From the NCBI GenBank assembly GCA_947044405.1, contig CAMRHE010000157.1, positions 704,501 to 768,500 on the forward strand: 64,000 nucleotides of DNA. The letters run 5' to 3'. The notes under the pieces were generated by a model. It saw only the letters and a program-made list of their open reading frames with translations, had not been told where the DNA came from and made no database searches. Both the position numbers and the translations under genes were made by a program. Source of the stretch: Leptodactylus fallax. Lineage: Eukaryota > Chordata > Amphibia > Anura > Leptodactylidae. Below are positions 31,883 to 41,204 of the stretch, piece by piece; within the stretch, counting starts at the first letter, position 1; each line of letters begins with the position of its first letter.

Positions 31883-32200
31883 AAGAGAGTCTGTCACCAG
31901 AGCCCAGCACATCAACCCAACCTTGCAGATAGATAGGTTAGTGTCACCGAAATCAAATGATGTTTTCCCCTTGTGAATTGGTACCTCCATTGCTGATTTA
32001 TTGCCGTTTTTGTCAATTTACAAATGAGCTCTTTGGAGCTATGAGGGCAATGTCACTTACCTTGTAGCATGTTGACAAAAACAGCAATATCATGGCAACG
32101 GAGGTACCGATTCACAAGGGGAAAATCCAGTTTGATTGAGGTTAATCTAAACTATCTATCTACAGGGCTAGGTTGATATGCTGAGTTCTGGTGACTTTAA
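31880..32200. mobile_element. TTAA MITE, GTCACCAGA family
   Basis: TTAAAGAGAGTCTGTCACCA at the left and TCTGGTGACTTTAA at the right, both at TTAA. The subterminal parts pair over CAGCACATCAACCCAACCTT and AGGTTGATATGCTGAG, and inner ACAAGGGGAAAA blocks also pair with CCCCTTGTGAAT. Length is 321 bp. Non-coding. Confidence 0.7.
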
Positions 32201-32265
32201 TCACCATGATAATACCATATCATAGGCTGGAGAAACCCAAAATTCCTGGACAAACACTTTAAGAA

Positions 32266-32602
32266 TAAGGCTGCACATAGCGACAAGCAGCTAAAAAATG
32301 CTGCAGAAAAAATGCAACAAAAATGCATTGCATTTTTTTCTGCAGCATTTTTCATTGAGTTTTTGTTGTGTTTTTCTCTGCTTCTCCTATTAAATCTATA
32401 GGAAAAATGTTTGTGATTCTGCATCTAAAATTAACATGCTGTGTTTTTAAAAAAATGCATGTTTTTGAAAAAGCAGATTTTATGTGGCTCTTTTTTCTGC
32501 AATTTGTGGATGAGATTAACCAAAATCTCATTTACTTTACTGGTACTGTAAAATGCAGCATTTTTTTTATGCTACGTTTCTGCAACATGGGGCCTTAGCC
32601 TC
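32266..32602. mobile_element. Foldback MITE, GGGGCCTTAGCC family
   Basis: Left TAAGGCTGCACATAGCGACA and right GCAACATGGGGCCTTAGCCT. The core has ATGCTGCAGAAAAAATGC facing GCATTTTTTTCTGCAGCAT. Related to 5159-5341 and 31549-31882. Confidence 0.6.
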
Positions 32603-32894
32603 AATAGGTTTTCTGGGATTGAAAAATACACAACAGTGCCTGTATAAGTCTCAGTGTTCAGCTGTTGATGACGTCATAACTCAGAAGTAGTTATTTTTCA
32701 TTTTAATTTTCATGCCTAGCTCTGTGTTGCGCTTTTGTTTTGATACTGCCAGGGCTTACTGTGGCGGAATTACCTATATAAAAAAAACACTGACTCCATG
32801 ATTCCTCTGCTATTCTTTTGTTCACTGCTCTGCATGTTAGTACTTTTGACATGGGTTTGTACATTTATTATTGTACAATTAGTTTTATGATTTG

Positions 32895-33345
32895 AAGGGT
32901 TGTCCACAATTCAGCAAAGTTGGATACTATCCACAGGATAGGTTATAGGTATTAGATTTGGTGGGGTCCAGCGCGGATCAGCTGTTTCGGCCACTGGAAA
33001 CCATATACAGTGTATACGGCCAAAAGCAGCTCTGCTCCTATTCAAGTGAATGGAAGCAGAGCTGCAGTTACCATTGCCAACACTAAAGTGTACTGAGCTC
33101 CATACACTACATACAGCTTCCTGTCCGTATGCTGTAACCTTGGCATCAGGAACTGCAGATCTACCCCCATTCACTTGAATAAGAGCAGAGCTGCTTCTGG
33201 CTGTATACCTTATATATAGTTCCTGTGGCGAAACAGCTGATTGACTCAGGAACTGAATGTCAGCCCCTGACGGATCTGATGCAAATGACCTATGCTGTGG
33301 ATAGGTAATCAGTATCAAACTTTGCTGGGTCATAGACATAGACAA
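32895..33345. mobile_element. Foldback MITE of the frog AGCAAAGTTGATACT type
   Basis: AGCAAAGTTGGATACTATCC at the left pairs with the right end GATAGGTAATCAGTATCAAA plus CTTTGCTGG. Further inverted pairs include GGATCAGCTGTTTCGGCCAC/GGCGAAACAGCTGATTGA and AATGGAAGCAGAGCTGC/AGAGCAGAGCTGCTTC. A half copy is at 8176-8290. The outermost bases are not at a clean TTAA. The minus-strand 144-aa ORF here follows from the palindrome and is not a gene. Confidence 0.65.
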
Positions 33346-33639
33346 AATTAATTCCCAGTACTGTGTTGCTGTATTTTCTTAGACTCAGCGGTCTGTGATG
33401 TCATTCAAGAGGACAGAAGACCCACAATGGAGACCAGGATAGGTGGTAGCACTGTTTTTTTTATGTTTGATCATCTCCCCTGGGCCTCTGAACATTATAT
33501 TCTGGGGTCTAAAGAAATTCCAGAGTATAATAACAGTTTAATTTCAGTTGTTTTGAGTCCGAACAAAACTTGCTTTGGTGATGCAGCCCTACGTATTTTT
33601 TTTTTCAAATTATGGAAAAACAATACGTAAAATGTAATA

Positions 33640-34440
33640 TAAAAATTATAATACCAAAATCCCATATCCAGGTGTAGGGAAAAGAAATGAGGTAAGTAAT
33701 GGGAAGGGAATAGGTAAGTAAAGAACGGATTAGGTGATAGGAAAAAAAAGGAAAATAAGTGGGGAAAAGGGACATTATTTCAATATATCCATAATTACAT
33801 ACAATGGATTTTATCAAAAGTCATATTAACAATTCAATCCAGGAATGTCAATAGGAGTATTATTGTTTCTGATTGCAAAAATCTTTTCATAAATGCAATG
33901 TTCAGTCATAATATCAATCAGAGAAAGATGAGTTGGGGTACAATGAGATCTCCATCTCCGAGCCACCAATAACTTAGCAGAAAGCAGCAAATATCCCACC
34001 AATGAGCTATATTTAAGTGGATATTCATCCAGCCCAAGAAGTAAAAGGACTAGAGGAGCATTAGGGGTAACATTTATACAAGTCAATTGCAAAAGTACTC
34101 CAAAAACATCACTCTACAGTAAAAATCAGATAGAATTGGACAACTCCAGCATATTATGATATAATGTACCTATATTCCCACAATTTCTCCCCAGGAAAAT
34201 TTTTTGACAGTTTCAAGGGAGTATAATACCACCTCATAAGCAGGTTAAAGTGGGTTTCAATCAATGTGGCAGTGAGTGAAGATCTTATCGCCCACTTACA
34301 GGATAAATTCAACTGGGGCCTGGAAAAAGATGGTTACATTTTTTCCCAGTTAGACATGTGTACCTTCTTTATATGTTCCAAATCTTCCAAGAAGGTGACA
34401 TAAAACCATTTAGTAGTAAACATGAATCCAAAAAAATACA
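33640..34440 (-). pseudogene. Tx1/L1-type LINE ORF2 C-terminal remnant
   Basis: The minus-strand frame 34092-33826 reads LLSAKLLVARRWRS and IDIMTEHCIYEKIFAIRN, and upstream in broken frames WAIRSSLTATLIETHFNLLM, RWYYTPLKL. These are typical of the region after the reverse transcriptase in L1/Tx1-group LINEs. Stops and frameshifts interrupt it and no polymerase motif remains. Together with 37080-38620 it shows an old L1-like presence here, probably from different insertions. Confidence 0.65.
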
Positions 34441-34699
34441 GTAACCCAGTACTGGGAATTAATTTTTTTCTTTATTGATATCTGTTTAAAACACCATAGA
34501 GTGAGCAATACATCTACAGAGTGAACCTATATGTTAGGGACCAGTGTGGTCCATGATCAAAGCATAGAGTGTTATAAAACCTGCAGACCTTTAAAAGCAG
34601 CATTCACCAAACATGATGTCAGATTTTCCTTCAGAAAAAATATAATCAGTAAGTATAGTGGGGATGGGAAATCTCATGCATGGAGAGACTTTGAATATA

Positions 34700-36325
34700 C
34701 AGTGCCTTGCGAAAGTATTCGGCCCCCTTGAACTTTTCAACCTTTTGCCACATTTCAGGCTTCAAACATAAGGATATAAAATTTTAATTTTTTGGTGAAG
34801 AATCAACAAGTGGGACACAATCGTGAAGTGGAACGAAATTTATTGGATATTTTAAACTTTTGTAAAAAAAAAAAAAACTGAAAAGTGGAGCGTGCCAAAT
34901 TATTTGGCCCCCTTAAGTTAATACTTTGTAGCGCCACCTTTTCCTGCGATTACAGCTGCAAGTCGCTTGGGGTATGTCTCTATCAGTTTTGCACATCGAG
35001 AGACTGAAATTCTTGCCCATTCTTCCTTGGAAAACAGCTCAAGCTCAGTGAGGTTGGATGGAGAGCGTTTGTGAACAGCAGTTTTCAGCTCTTTCCACAG
35101 ATTCTCGATTGGATTCAGGTCTGGACTTTGACTTGGCCATTCTAACACCTGGATACGTTTATTTGTGAACCATTCCATTGTAGATTTTGCTTTATGTTTG
35201 AGATCACTGTCTTGGAAGATAAATCTCCGTCCCAGTCTCAGGACTTTTGCAGACTCCAACAGGTTTTCTTCCAGAATGGTCCTGTATTTGGCTCCATCCA
35301 TCTTCCCATCAATTTTAACCATCTTCCCTGTCCCTGCTGAAGAAAAGCAGGCCCAAACCATGATGCTGCCACCACCATGTTTGACAGTGGGGATGGTGTG
35401 TTCAGGGTGATGAGCTGTGTTGCTTTTACGCCAAACATATCGTTTTGCATTGTGGCCACAAAGTTCGATTTTGGTTTCATCTGACCAGAGCACCTTCTTC
35501 CACATGTTTGGTGTGTCTCCCAGGTGGCTTGTGGCAAACTTTAAACGAGACTTTTTATGGATATCTTTGAGAAATGGCTTTCTTCTTGCCACTCTTCCAT
35601 AAAGGCCAGATTTGTGCAGTGTACGACTGATTGTTGTCCTATGGACAGACTCTCCCACCTCAGCTGTAGATCTCTGCAGTTCATCCAGAGTGATCATGGG
35701 CCTCTTGGCTACATCTCTGATCAGTCTTCTCCTTGTTTGAGATGAAAGTTTAGAGGGACGGCCGGGTCTTGGTAGATTTGCAGTGGTCTGATGCGCCTTC
35801 CATTTCAGTATGATCGCTTGCACAGTGCTCCTTGGGATGCTTAAAGTTTGGGAAATCTTTTTGTATCCAAATCCGACTTTAAACTTCTCCACAACAGTAT
35901 CACGGACCTGCCTGGTGTGTTCCTTGGTCTTCATGATGCTCTCTGCGCTTTAAACAGAACCCTGAGACTATCACAGAGCAGGTGCATTTATACGGAGACT
36001 TGATTACACACAGGTGGATTATATTTATCATCATCAGTCATTTAGGACAACATTGGATCATTCAGAGATCCTCCCTGAACTTGTGGAGTGAGTTTGCTGC
36101 ACTGAAATTAAAGGGGCCAAATAATATTGCACGCCCCACTTTTTATTTTTTTATTTTTTACAAAAGTTTAAAATAACCAATAAATTTGTTCCACTTCACA
36201 ATTGTGTCCCACTTGTTGTTGATTCTTCACCAAAAAATTAAAATTTTATATCTTTATGTTTGAAGCCTGAAATGTGGCAAAAGGTTGAAAAGTTCAAGGG
36301 GGCCGAATACTTTCGGAAGGCACTG
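34700..36325 (-). mobile_element. Tc1-like transposon, near-complete, copy A
   Basis: Inverted repeats of about 165 bp start CAGTGCCTTGCGAAAGTATT at 34700 and end at 36325, with few mismatches. TA precedes the left end (34698-34699), while the right flank reads TC instead of TA. A second motif ATTTGGCCCCCTTAAGTTAA near 34900 repeats the outer ATTCGGCCCCCTTGAACTTT, giving an IR/DR end structure. One transposase gene fills the centre. A close relative is at 48464-50463. Confidence 0.9.
34918..35934 (-). CDS. Tc1-like transposase, DD34E, open (338 aa)
   Basis: Paired-like DNA-binding half (helix-turn-helix GYKKISQTLSIPRSTVQAI, then GRPSK, then a second helix set to about residue 115), followed by the DDE domain: Asp152 (LWSDETKIEL), Asp242 and Glu277 (SPDLNPIENLW), spaced 34. 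Length is normal, from MKTK to GGATKY. Oddities: around the second Asp the usual FQQDNDPKH reads FQDSDLKH, because three bases are missing and N and P are replaced. The sister copy at 49.3 kb keeps FQQDNDPKH. The frame is intact, but these changes beside a catalytic residue make reduced or no activity likely. Confidence 0.88.
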   Translation of the reverse strand: MKTKEHTRQVRDTVVEKFKVGFGYKKISQTLSIPRSTVQAIILKWKAHQTTANLPRPGRPSKLSSQTRRRLIRDVAKRPMITLDELQRSTAEVGESVHRTTISRTLHKSGLYGRVARRKPFLKDIHKKSRLKFATSHLGDTPNMWKKVLWSDETKIELCGHNAKRYVWRKSNTAHHPEHTIPTVKHGGGSIMVWACFSSAGTGKMVKIDGKMDGAKYRTILEENLLESAKVLRLGRRFIFQDSDLKHKAKSTMEWFTNKRIQVLEWPSQSPDLNPIENLWKELKTAVHKRSPSNLTELELFSKEEWARISVSRCAKLIETYPKRLAAVIAGKGGATKY

Positions 36326-37079
36326 TCTGAAGTTGAAGGTAAGTAAGAAACTCACTAGAGGGAATATCATACTGGTCCGTTAACTGTCCGTTAACTGTGG
36401 CCCTACTAATTGATCCCTGCTCCAGCCCATGGCCGATTTCACTTCCTCTTCAACCCTCAAGGGGCCCCGAGCATCCCATATCACATAGCTGTCAACGATA
36501 TCCTGACGCTGCTCCACATCAGTGACGTGATATGGGGTGCATGGGGCCCCCTGTAGGGTGGAAAGGGAAGTGGAGGCACCCGTGGGAAGGAGCGGAGATT
36601 GGTAAGTAAATAGGGGTCATTACCTGCTGGAGTAACTCATAAAAAGCAGCAAGGGCCACCAAGCCTCTAAGGTCGGAACTCCCGCTATAGTAGTTGTTCC
36701 GCCATTGCTTCAGAGTTCAATGGATTACTTTACTTCACATTTTCACATAGGGTGGTACAATTACACTTGGTTGCTAGTCACATATGACTTAAAGGACACA
36801 TTAGAATAATCTGGAACCCAACTCAAACAACCTTTCGCTCCACATAGGTCACTGTTAGCTTAAAAGAGACCACTGATCAGAGCGGAGAATTTATGAAACT
36901 GAATTTTAGAAAGTAAATTTTGATATTCTGGTGTACGCAGGGCAGTAGTTGTATCTAATTCATTAAGAGGCACCTGCCTCTTACTAGGTAAGGTGTATCT
37001 CCACTCCAGTACAAAGGAGATGAAGACCATTGGAGAAAATGCCAGTGTTGATAAATTCTGCACACACTATCCAGTCATT
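36326..37079. other. No recognised feature
   Basis: No ORF or repeat end that I can support. Confidence 0.3.
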
Positions 37080-38620
37080 ATTTTTTTACATGTTTTATTG
37101 AAAAATTGTACAACATGATAGACAGCACAGGAAATAGAACCAGGAAAATTACAGGATAATTACAATCTGTATACTGTACAATATACACAGGAACTGAACA
37201 AAAAAATTTACAAATTAAACAATTAAAATAACAAACAACCAGAATGTTGTTGCATAGTCCATATCAGAAGCAAGTAAGAAACATAAGTAAGCTAGAGGAG
37301 TGTCCAGGCAGGGGAATCAAGATTTAAATAAAATCCAATTTGACCTGTAGAAGGCAGGAACAAATAAAAAATCAAAACAAAGACCCTGTTTTATCCAGAA
37401 AGTATACCATCCCCATAAATGGTTTCAAAGATAATACAAAGGTCAAGAAACAAGTCGGGTCACAGTCACTCTCAACAGCTTTCCATACTTAAGCAATAAA
37501 TGCACCAAGGGCTGTAACAAAGGATAGGGCTGTGCACAAGTTCATCAGTGAATTACACCATGAACTCCAAACTTTTTGGAATTTTTGAGGGCAACCCCTA
37601 CATTTATATACTATTCGACTATAAGGCAAGATGAAGTTTAACAGTTTCCTCCACATTGACAGGGAGGGTGGGCGGGGGGGACATCCAATGTAAAGCAATG
37701 GCTAAAAACAAGCATTCCCGCAAAAACATACAAGAGTGGTGCGGCCATATTTCTTCGTCTAGGACACCAAAGAGGCAAATTTCAAGGGAGAGTGGAATTG
37801 GGGTGCCGAGTATATTAGTCAAGAGACTCACCACCTCTTTCCAAAAATCTTTAATGATAGGGCAATGCCAAATCATATGCCAAAAATCAGAGTACATAAC
37901 AGAATAACGGAGGCATCCTTTGGTGTTGCAAGTGTCCCATTTTATGGAGACGTGCAGGGGTCAAATAACTTTGGTGCAATATATATACAGTACTTGAATC
38001 AGATTAATGTGGGCAGATGGGGGTACATATTCCGCTGATTCCTGGAGTTCTGAGCACGTGTGATCAGTGAGAGTAGGAACAAGAGTGCACCATTTTAGTA
38101 GAGCAGGTACGTCTAGATGAGACATCTTGACCTGTATAAGATGATGATATGAGCCCAAAATGAGACCTCACGGACCTGAGCACCCCAATAAGAGGATATA
38201 TAGTAAATGCAAGCATTCAATGGAGTAAACTGTGTTGACATGGCATGTCTAATCTCGAGAAATCTGTAAAATTGAGTATGGAGGATATTAAACAGTGTGC
38301 TCAGAGTCGAAGGATCGGAACATGCCCTGGTCATAAACTCCGAACTGTTCCCAACTCTGTGCATCTGGAAGCGCAAAATGTTTAGTCAAACCCGGGTTAT
38401 CCCCCAGTTTGGTTTCAACAGGGACATCAGTATAAACTGCCACTCTTTTAGCCTGATGCAAGACCTGCTCTGTCAGTTTATGGATGGGTAGTAACCTGCC
38501 ACTATATAAATGTGGGTGTTCTAACACCAGCCATAAGTTAGGTATCTTCAAAAAATGTGCCAAGTGTGCCTCCGGACCAGGTAGAGGGTCCGCTAATAGC
38601 CATGACTTTAAGAAGTATAT
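37080..38620 (-). pseudogene. Tx1/L1-type LINE ORF2 C-terminal remnant with 3' end
   Basis: Minus-strand frames in order: LLPIHKLTEQVLHQ (38480 region), NPGLTKHFALPDAQSWEQFG (38395), TQFYRFLEIRHAMSTQF (38250), FWHMIWHCPIIKDFWKEVV (37880), ECLFLAIALHW (37700) and SRIVYKCRGCPQKFQKVW (37590). This order and wording are those of the C-terminal part of L1/Tx1-group LINE ORF2, ending in a Cys-rich patch. At least four frame changes make it dead. AT-rich sequence to 37080 may be its 3' UTR. Reverse transcriptase and endonuclease are absent (5' truncation). Confidence 0.75.
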
Positions 38621-40013
38621 ACACCTTTAAACTCAGAAAATTTCTATGGTCATTGGAGATATGAATACTGTGAACACCTGTAAATACAGGTGTTCACGAC
38701 CTTAATAACACAAATACATTCCCCAGTTTTTACCAGTAGTTAGTTGGAAATGGGTATAAATGGTGACTTGGACCAATTAATGCGTAAGCAGGAGTAAATA
38801 CCAAATCTGTCAATTAGGGCCATGACAAGTATGACTAAACTTAGAGATAGGCTGGACCAGTGGGAATGAGGACCCTGCTCATGAGAGCTTGAAATCTACA
38901 TAGGAAAAGGGAAGGAGACAATAGGAGAGTAAGTTGATGACTCCAAGACAACTTTCAGCATCACTCTCTTAACTTTCTGAAAAGAGATAAAAGGAAGGTC
39001 ACTGCTCCTACACAGAGCCTCACAATCATGCCTATGGAGCACCATTAACTTCACAGACGCAGGTCACCCCTCCAAATTCTCCTACAAATTATCCCTCCAC
39101 ACCAGCTCTACTCTGTTCTTCACAGGGCATGGGTCAATCTACCAGGTACACACAGACCTCTGGACACCCTCCTCTATTACCAGTCACAAGCGCCTACAGT
39201 AGTTAGGCATAGTCTAGTTCTAGCTTTGGTGGCCTTCAGCCTTGCAACCTGAAATTGACCTCCTCACAGGCTGATAACACACTACCTAACTCCATGGCTA
39301 AGATGCCCAAGCAACAGGTCAACTCAATGCTCTCCCCATGACACGCCATAGATCTTATGAGGCAACCACTGGAGGTACTCATCATGACACAAGATGTCCA
39401 GAAATAATGCAGACATTCGATACCACAGCTTCTAGGTAGATATAGTGTCACTACTACCACCTCACTGCTAACATTTTCTTGAAAGCATCCACTCTCACTT
39501 GCCTCTCTCAATGCATATGGGGTTTAGCCTACCAGTTACATGGAGGATAGATATGGGTTCCTTAGTCCCTACACACACACAGTAACTCCAAGAACTTAAC
39601 CTCATAATCTCTCTCACAGCTCTCCCTCTCAGCGTTGTGACATGGTTTAAAAGAATCACCATCAGAACAGTGGCCTGGGCTATTTTCTTCCATGACCATG
39701 TCAGGCCCCTTCTTGGCAAACTAGGTCATGCCTTCAACCTAAGCTCATTCAGCATGGAGAACTGTGGCATGCCAAGTGGCCTTAGCCACAGGCTAGCTAA
39801 CATCCTGGAACTCTATTTATATCTTCAACAACAGTGATAGCAGCAAATAGTGAAATGCTAATGTTTACACACTACACTAGGCAGGTTAGGGCACAGCATG
39901 ACACTGTATGATACATTATATACAGCACATATACAGTCATCACTGTATACTTACTGTCTTTTACTTAGAGGTTTAAAGCCTTTACAACCATGTCATACTC
40001 ATTGCTTTTACTG
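38621..40013. other. No recognised feature
   Basis: A 10-bp inverted pair ACACCTGTAA/TACAGGTGTT at 38674-38695. Positions 39000-39840 are C- and T-rich with short ORFs on both strands and no known domain. Possibly an unknown repeat. Confidence 0.3.
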
Positions 40014-40134
40014 TGTGGGGACCCGCCATTTCTACTAGTATATAATGTATCGGGCTTTTTTCCCCCGGGGGTTGGGTTGCGGGGCCCCCGGGTTTTGGGG
40101 GGGGTTTTTTTTTTTAAAAAAGGGGGGGGGGGCG

Positions 40135-40191
<57 letters not shown>

Positions 40192-41022
40192 GTTTTGGGG
40201 GGGGGGGGGGGGGGCCCCCCTTTTTTTTTTTTTTTTTTTTTTTTTGTGTTTTGTTTTGTTTCTCCTTTTTTATCTGGGGGGGGGTGGGGGTGTGGGTGTG
40301 GGGGGGGTGTGGTATATATACAGTTCAGGGCAGTGACAGGTTAGGCTTCCGAAGGCCAACTAGCTAGTTAGAGGCCCGGTGGCACTAGTAGTTTAGCTGG
40401 CAGGTTAAGGACTCAGTGTTAGGGTAGTCAGGCCTGCATCTACTGCCGTCACCGTCGCCCTGTTTGCTGCCTGTGAAGAATCTCACCATCATCATCATCA
40501 TCTCCTGATCGGCTGTCTGTCATCTCCTGGAAGAATCCGAGGATCCACAGTCATCCACAGGGGCCCCTGCATCTCTTCTGTTGCCTGGAGGTATTGTGCA
40601 CCGGACTCTTGCTATATATCTATATATATACCCGGGTATATAACCTAAGACGGTTGAGGACTTGCTGGTTGTTGTAGTATTGCTGTGTTCTGAGTATATT
40701 GTATGTATGTATTATTACCCTGTTGATTCTTATAAAGCTACTGTTATAACCTTATGTGGTATATGTATGTATTCTTCAGACTGTGAGATTAGTACAGTGA
40801 TCCTTGTTAAGGCTACTAACTGTACCTCATGGGTAAGTCCCAGGAAGAGATCCTCCCTGTAATACAGAGGCTCTATCCTGGGTGGAGGCACTGATATATT
40901 TCATATATGTTCCCACTCTTCCCTTCAGCGAAGGCTTCAGGTTCCATTATACACACAGGTCAGCGCCAGAGTCTGTTGCGGGAGGGATAATACTCCATCC
41001 CCCCCCCCCAAATAGGGCTACA
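40014..41022 (+). repeat. 5' LTR of the Gypsy element
   Basis: Begins TGTGGGGACC... (the 3' copy has TGTAGGGAAC) and ends ATAGGGCTACA. From 40310 it is nearly identical to 46708 onward. Between about 40055 and 40305 it is a run of poly-G, poly-T and poly-C where the 3' LTR has complex sequence. Candidate TATA-like words CTATATATATACCC lie at 40619-40631. Short ORFs inside recur in both LTRs and are not genes. Confidence 0.88.
40060..40305. other. Homopolymer smear, likely sequencing or assembly error
   Basis: Over about 250 bases the sequence is almost only homopolymers, including a G run broken by few bases at 40120-40214. It aligns roughly with the 3' LTR (GGCTTCTTTGCCCCTGCAG versus GGCTTTTTTCCCCCGGGGG), as if weak base calls were replaced by neighbouring bases. 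The Gly-rich ORFs here are artefacts. Confidence 0.75.
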
Positions 41023-41044
41023 TTTGGAGGCACTGCTGAGATTT
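41023..41044 (+). other. Candidate primer-binding site
   Basis: TTTGGAGGCACTGCTGAG lies directly after the 5' LTR end, where a tRNA 3' end would pair to prime minus-strand DNA. TGG at 41025 would pair with CCA. The 3' part resembles the complement of a leucine tRNA acceptor stem, but with mismatches, so the primer is not assigned. Confidence 0.5.
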
Positions 41045-41066
41045 AGAAGTGGGAATAGTCATTGAT

Positions 41067-41204
41067 ATGGAGAAGCGATATAGCTCAGAGGGGAACCTCC
41101 CACTAGCTACTACATGGGATTACCGACCGCCTGTTCCTCCCCTGGTTCAGGTAAAGGAAGAACCCCGCTCAGCCAGTTACCCCCCCCAGTATGGCCGTTG
41201 CTAG
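41067..41204 (+). CDS. Short frame in the leader, possibly the true Gag start
   Basis: ATG at 41067 opens 45 codons in a different frame that overlap the polyprotein start and end at a TAG at 41202. The two frames meet at a run of eight C (41180-41187). A one-base length change in that run would place this segment in frame with Gag. The run lies in an element with other doubtful homopolymers. Alternatively it is an upstream ORF that regulates translation. Confidence 0.4.
   Translation: MEKRYSSEGNLPLATTWDYRPPVPPLVQVKEEPRSASYPPQYGRC

Noticed and set aside
32911..33345. 144-aa minus-strand ORF
   Set aside because: It spans a foldback MITE; the frame arises from palindromic sequence and has no known domain.
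39990..40367. Gly-rich ORFs of 99 and 125 aa
   Set aside because: They are produced by a poly-G smear in the 5' LTR; the 3' LTR has different, complex sequence there.
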